A stretch of DNA of 64,000 bases, taken from Sweltsa coloradensis (lineage: Eukaryota > Arthropoda > Insecta > Plecoptera > Chloroperlidae). This document shows positions 60,332 to 64,000 of this stretch, in pieces (position 1 is the stretch's first letter; every line of letters begins with the position of its first letter). The position numbers and the translations under genes are program-made. Below the pieces are notes generated by a model, which worked only from the letters and a program-made list of their open reading frames with translations, was not told where the DNA came from and made no database searches. The DNA lies in NCBI GenBank assembly GCA_024449915.1, contig JAMZAV010000901.1:248001-312000 (forward strand), in the 5' to 3' direction.

Positions 60332-60880
60332 TTTTTTTTTTTTTTTTTTTATTAATTCATTAATTACATATGTGTACATTTTTTATATGCTTCGGTCCAC
60401 AAAGCCTTAAAATAAGGCTTGTCTGTGGTTTAAACCACGACAATGTGTACATTTCATACAACTACGGTGTTGTGCGAAGTTATTACAACAATAACAAAGA
60501 AAATTAGAACAAACTCAGTGGAACACCGTCCTGTATAACAAAACTAAAAAAAAAAAAAAACTTGAATATTGAATATACAAATATTATACTTAAGGTAACA
60601 CAAAAACAACACAGTATTAGATGAATAAATTTAAATACTTGCACCAAGTATCTAAATATTTAAAGACTCCTCCAAAAACAAACAAAAAACAAACAGATTT
60701 GTCATTCGTAATCAAATCTTAAAGCAAACAAACAGGATACATTATGAGAATAGTAAATTGAACAACTGCAATAAAAATTTAAAATTAAAAGCAAATTGGG
60801 TATTGAGATGAATGATTAGGTGTTGTAGACTGCACATAAACAATCGAGCAAATAAAACTTTAATTCAGATTTAATGGCTG
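60332..60880 (-). pseudogene. LINE 3' UTR (family E), minus strand
   Basis: The layout is the same as in the other tails: AAT repeat, T run, 'attaattcattaattacata', then a stem-loop (60397-60428, CCACA..TGTGG with AAGCCTT/AAGGCTT). The upstream side is AT-rich UTR without a readable C-terminal ORF. It ends at the next (AAT)n array. It is called a LINE by its shared 3' architecture only. Confidence 0.55.
60397..60428 (-). other. LINE 3' UTR stem-loop, family E
   Basis: CCACA pairs with TGTGG, and AAGCCTT pairs with AAGGCTT. The inner stem is longer than in family B through a paired C/G addition. Confidence 0.65.
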
Positions 60881-60896
60881 AGATCTTTTCTAGATT

Positions 60897-61043
<147 letters not shown>

Positions 61044-62102
61044 TATTATTCTTCTTCTTTGTCCGTGCCAGCTCAAGAAAAACTAAGCTTCATGCAATTG
61101 AAATGCAATTTATTATTATGTACTAATTGGTTTATATTTATTCATATTCCTATTCTTTAACAGTGCGTATGCCGACGCCTATCTGTGACGTGTGTTTATT
61201 CGTGTTCCGGAATGTACTTTCCCGCTTGATAGCATTAGCAAGTGGAATTATCATTTGATTTTTGGAAAAAGAACTGGTTGAACACAATCTTGGTTTACAT
61301 CATGCCGGCGCGTGTATTGAGAAACGGCGTATTTGACGACCTGTCTGTAAAAAGACGGCACTTGCTTGGTCTTCCATGTTCGAATCACGGCTTGGGCATT
61401 GATAACATCATAATAAATTAAATTAAATTAAATTCACAATAAATACATAATAAAATCGTATTGTATTCAATATGCTACGTTTCCAATAATAGATACACAT
61501 GGCTTATTATTATTATTCGTGCTTATTTGCAAATAAATATATTGGAAGTTAGTGATGCCGAATGAATTGAGTTCTATTCCCGGTTTGATGAGTGTTTCAA
61601 GTTTCAACCTAGCAAAAGCATACAACATTGTAGCAAACACTGAAAGTGAGTTATTGTTTACCCTAACTAATTGTGTAACCAATGAACATAGACGTATTTT
61701 GTATGTTTTTACAACTATTGTAAGGGATGGATTCATTACTGACTGGCATAATACTAATAACATTTATTTTTATGAAGTGACTGACAGAAGCTGTATGTCA
61801 TAGATACTTATTACTCAGTCGGTCATTGTTGTAATAATGAATATGTCCAAGGTATGCGAAAGAGTCTATACTACAAACGTCTCTGGACCACATAAAAGAT
61901 AACGGAGGTGGATTTTTTTACAAAGAAGACAAAACTCGTTTGGTAATTTACAGGATGTAGTGTGGTCAACATTGTTGTATTGTAGTGGGTGATGGCGAGT
62001 CGGAGGGAAGGGGGGGGGAGTTGTACCCCTTCGTCTGCACCCTAGGTCATGGACTCTTCTCCCTGGCCTTGCCATTCATTTGGATGAAAACGACAAGCAG
62101 GA
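61044..62102. other. No recognised gene; one unassigned ORF
   Basis: On the plus strand, 61555-61803 is open from an ATG (MPNELSSIPGLMSVSSFN...) to a stop. It has balanced composition and reads SELLFTLTNCVTNEHRRIL, but I recognise no family and it overlaps an equally long minus frame. A weak B box-like GTTCGAATCAC lies near 61379. Confidence 0.3.
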
Positions 62103-62345
62103 CACTCACACTAACACTCACACTCACACTCGCACTCACACTCACACAGTCACACTCACACTCACACTTATACTCACACTCACACTTATACTCACACTCG
62201 CACTCGCACTCGCACTCGCACTCGCACTCGCACTCGCACTCACACTCGCACTCACTCCTCTCACACTCGCACTCGCATTCACAAGCACAAGCACACGCAC
62301 ACGCACACGCACTCGCACTCGCATTCGCACTCGCACTCGCACTCA
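62103..62345. repeat. CACTCR hexamer-type simple repeat
   Basis: CACTCA then CACTCG hexamers, with a CACACG block near 62290. All three plus frames and the minus frames are open through it and give (HS)n, (TL)n, (CE)n and (RV)n peptides, none of them real genes. Confidence 0.96.
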
Positions 62346-62761
62346 AAATATACAGTTGGTTCTTTTTAGTATCAATGATGTTTGCTGATTATAAATTTAT
62401 GTTTTTGTCATATTTGCAATTTCTATAATAATATGACCATAAGACCTCATCTCTTTTGATATATTTGTATTCTTTTTAAACCAAGATCCCACTATTTCGC
62501 ATGGTCAATTATATTTTTGTTGTCTAGGGGTTCCTTACCCTCATATAGCCAGGTACACAGGACTTCACAATAGACTAGGTTGGGCAGACTCAGTCATAAA
62601 ATATATTGTAAATCCTCGCCTAAAGGCTCAACTACCGATTCGTTCAGTTCTTTTCAAAGGATTTCAAAGGATGTTCGCTCTGTGACCAGAAACTTGACCG
62701 GGATTGGCTCAAAATTTGCTGACGTAGCAGAGAAAAGAACGTCCTTCTTTCACACCCCCTG
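62346..62761. other. No gene seen
   Basis: Unremarkable sequence between the hexamer array and the LINE RT. A plus-strand frame at 62580-62882 lies opposite the LINE C-terminus and is not credited. Confidence 0.5.
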
Positions 62762-64000
62762 TCAATCAAAAACCCAGCGACGAAAAGGGCTTGCCGTGAT
62801 CTTTCCTCTTAACTTATATATATACATAACATTTACGGGAAGCAAATCAGATATTTTGAATAACTCGTTTGACGAACAATGATCTGTTATATGATTGGGT
62901 AGAATTGTTTTTAATATATATTTCTGTAAACTTTCTATTTGATTAATATACATATGAGAGGCATTTCCCCAGGCCAACAGTGCATACGAGATGATTGACT
63001 CAACCATTGCGATATAAACCATACGAAGTAAACTATATGGGAGAATATTTTTTAAATGGTACAGTTGTGCTGCGCACGGTCGAATCCTGTTGCATAATCT
63101 ACTAATATGTTTGTCCCAAGAAAAGCACTGATCAACTTCGATTCCCAAATACACGTGACTGTACACCGACTCAATCACTTGATCACAGTTGCAATTTATG
63201 TCACGTGAGTTTTGATTAACGTTATTATGCAAACACTGTACCGAGTGTGATATGACTTTAACAGCAACATTGTGTTCAAGATTTAAAGGAGTAGAAATGT
63301 GAACTATTTTGGTTTTTTTAGCATTAACAATCAAACCGTCATCATGAGTCCATCTCAGTAAATTATTAAAATCCTCTTGCAAATACATTTCAGCAATTGA
63401 AATCCTCCTATGAATCGCAACTAATGCTGAGTCATCGGCAAAAAAATATGCAAAACACTTCTTTAAGAATCGCGTAATCGCATTAACATATACCAAGTAT
63501 AACAATGGCCCTAGGATTGACCCTTGCGGCACCCCTGATTTTATTATTTTAGCGGTGCTGAACACTTCACCTATTTTTACAACTATTTTTCTATTTTCTA
63601 GATAATTCTGAAACCATCGCAAAATTGGACCCCTCACACCGACATTTTCTAATGCCAATAATAATTTCTTGTGGTTGAGCGTGTCAAACGCTTTCGTGAA
63701 ATCAATAAACATGCATACCACATGCAAATTATCACTTAATTTAGAATTTACTAGATTTGAAAATTTTAATAAGAGGTCAGATGTACTTTTGCCCTTCTGA
63801 AAACCAAATTGGTTTTTGTTAATAATATTAAATTTCGTAAAGTAATCACTTATACAGCCAGACACATATTTTTCCATAATCTTATTGATCACAGACAACA
63901 AGGCAATTGGGCGATAATTGGAATAATCATAATGGCTTCCTTTTTTATAGACAGGCCTTACAATTGATATCTTGAGCATATCTGGCACCACACCCTCTTT
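62762..64000 (-). CDS. LINE reverse transcriptase (family A), runs off the window
   Basis: An uninterrupted minus-strand frame of about 410 codons enters from beyond the right edge and stops at 62762. It contains the RT blocks in order (numbered from codon 63991): NYRPIALLSVINKIMEK (about 25-41), MFIDFTKAFDTLNHKK (first catalytic Asp about 97), SGVPQGSILGPLLYLVY (152-168), FFADDSALVA (ADD about 185-187), then YLGIEVDQCFSWDKHI and LLAWGNASHMYINQIES. This is a Jockey/CR1-type LINE ORF2; it would copy its own RNA at a nicked target. The copy at 3930-4617 shares its end. No break is seen here. The C-terminus (RRWVFD) differs from that copy, so the 3' end is probably cut. Confidence 0.9.
   Translation of the reverse strand, partial: KEGVVPDMLKISIVRPVYKKGSHYDYSNYRPIALLSVINKIMEKYVSGCISDYFTKFNIINKNQFGFQKGKSTSDLLLKFSNLVNSKLSDNLHVVCMFIDFTKAFDTLNHKKLLLALENVGVRGPILRWFQNYLENRKIVVKIGEVFSTAKIIKSGVPQGSILGPLLYLVYVNAITRFLKKCFAYFFADDSALVAIHRRISIAEMYLQEDFNNLLRWTHDDGLIVNAKKTKIVHISTPLNLEHNVAVKVISHSVQCLHNNVNQNSRDINCNCDQVIESVYSHVYLGIEVDQCFSWDKHISRLCNRIRPCAAQLYHLKNILPYSLLRMVYIAMVESIISYALLAWGNASHMYINQIESLQKYILKTILPNHITDHCSSNELFKISDLLPVNVMYIYKLRGKITASPFRRWVFD

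Noticed and set aside
61985..62428. (HS)n, (TL)n, (CE)n and (RV)n frames, superficially like repeat proteins
   Set aside because: All frames on both strands are open because the DNA is a CACTCR simple repeat with no stop-forming words.

Overview
The window is eukaryotic nuclear DNA with introns and many repeats, most likely from an arthropod. The evidence is one host gene split by canonical GT..AG introns, long AT-rich introns, and a dense, diverse set of transposons: BEL/Pao, RTE-like and Jockey/CR1-like LINEs, a Penelope-like element, hAT, piggyBac-type and other TIR elements, and tRNA-derived SINE-like units. The octamer TAGGCCTA recurs throughout, and repeats end in 'gctcgctacgctcatccaac'. 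Both remind me of hemipteran insect genomes, but the lineage is an impression and not shown.

Host gene. One real host gene is readable, on the + strand: an ortholog of vertebrate KIAA0930 (C22orf9; DUF2045 family, function unknown). Five coding exons lie at 17027-17096, 35144-35304, 36722-37003, 38331-38471 and 53905-54046. All junction phases agree (1, 0, 0, 0, then 1 leaving the last exon). They give about 265 residues of conserved N-terminal domain. The Ser-rich C-terminal third is not seen and should lie beyond 64 kb. Intron 1 is 18 kb and intron 4 is 15.4 kb; both are filled with transposons.

0-9.9 kb: upstream repeat-rich DNA with LINE tails (3.9-5.2 kb), several copies of one interspersed family (called R1 here), a short hAT-like MITE, and microsatellites. 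9.9-14.7 kb: a 5'-truncated BEL/Pao retrotransposon (RT end, RNase H, HHCC zinc finger, integrase, 3' LTR), broken by a 1.55-kb hAT element with a perfect 8-bp target duplication. 15-17 kb: 5' flank and first coding exon of the KIAA0930 gene, with a perfect 32-bp palindrome and a repeated 23-bp motif. 17.1-35.1 kb (intron 1): a 1.86-kb TIR element encoding a small Tudor-like protein, a 626-bp TTAA-flanked foldback MITE, an R1 copy, foldbacks and SINE heads. 35.3-36.7 kb (intron 2): a Penelope-like element remnant with a GIY-YIG domain, inverted arms and a 12-bp target duplication.

38.5-53.9 kb (intron 4) is the most structured part. One RTE-like LINE (about 39.6-53.5 kb, about 3.5 kb of its own sequence) is cut by four insertions: a second copy of the TIR/Tudor-like element (itself carrying a GC-rich foldback MITE and a second insert), a 3.2-kb unknown insert with a tRNA-like gene, a 0.93-kb element with TAGGC ends, and a 2.27-kb hAT element. 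The order of events can be read directly. 54-64 kb (intron 5): 3' ends of several minus-strand Jockey/CR1-like LINEs sharing a covarying 3' UTR stem-loop, an R1 copy, CACTCR and AAT simple repeats, a near-perfect palindrome around a tRNA B box, and at the right edge an open 410-codon LINE reverse transcriptase running out of the window.

There is no prokaryotic-type system, CRISPR array or rRNA. The strongest unexplained items are the TIR/Tudor-like element family with its iterated GCGGACGGGAC motif, and the covarying LINE 3' hairpin.
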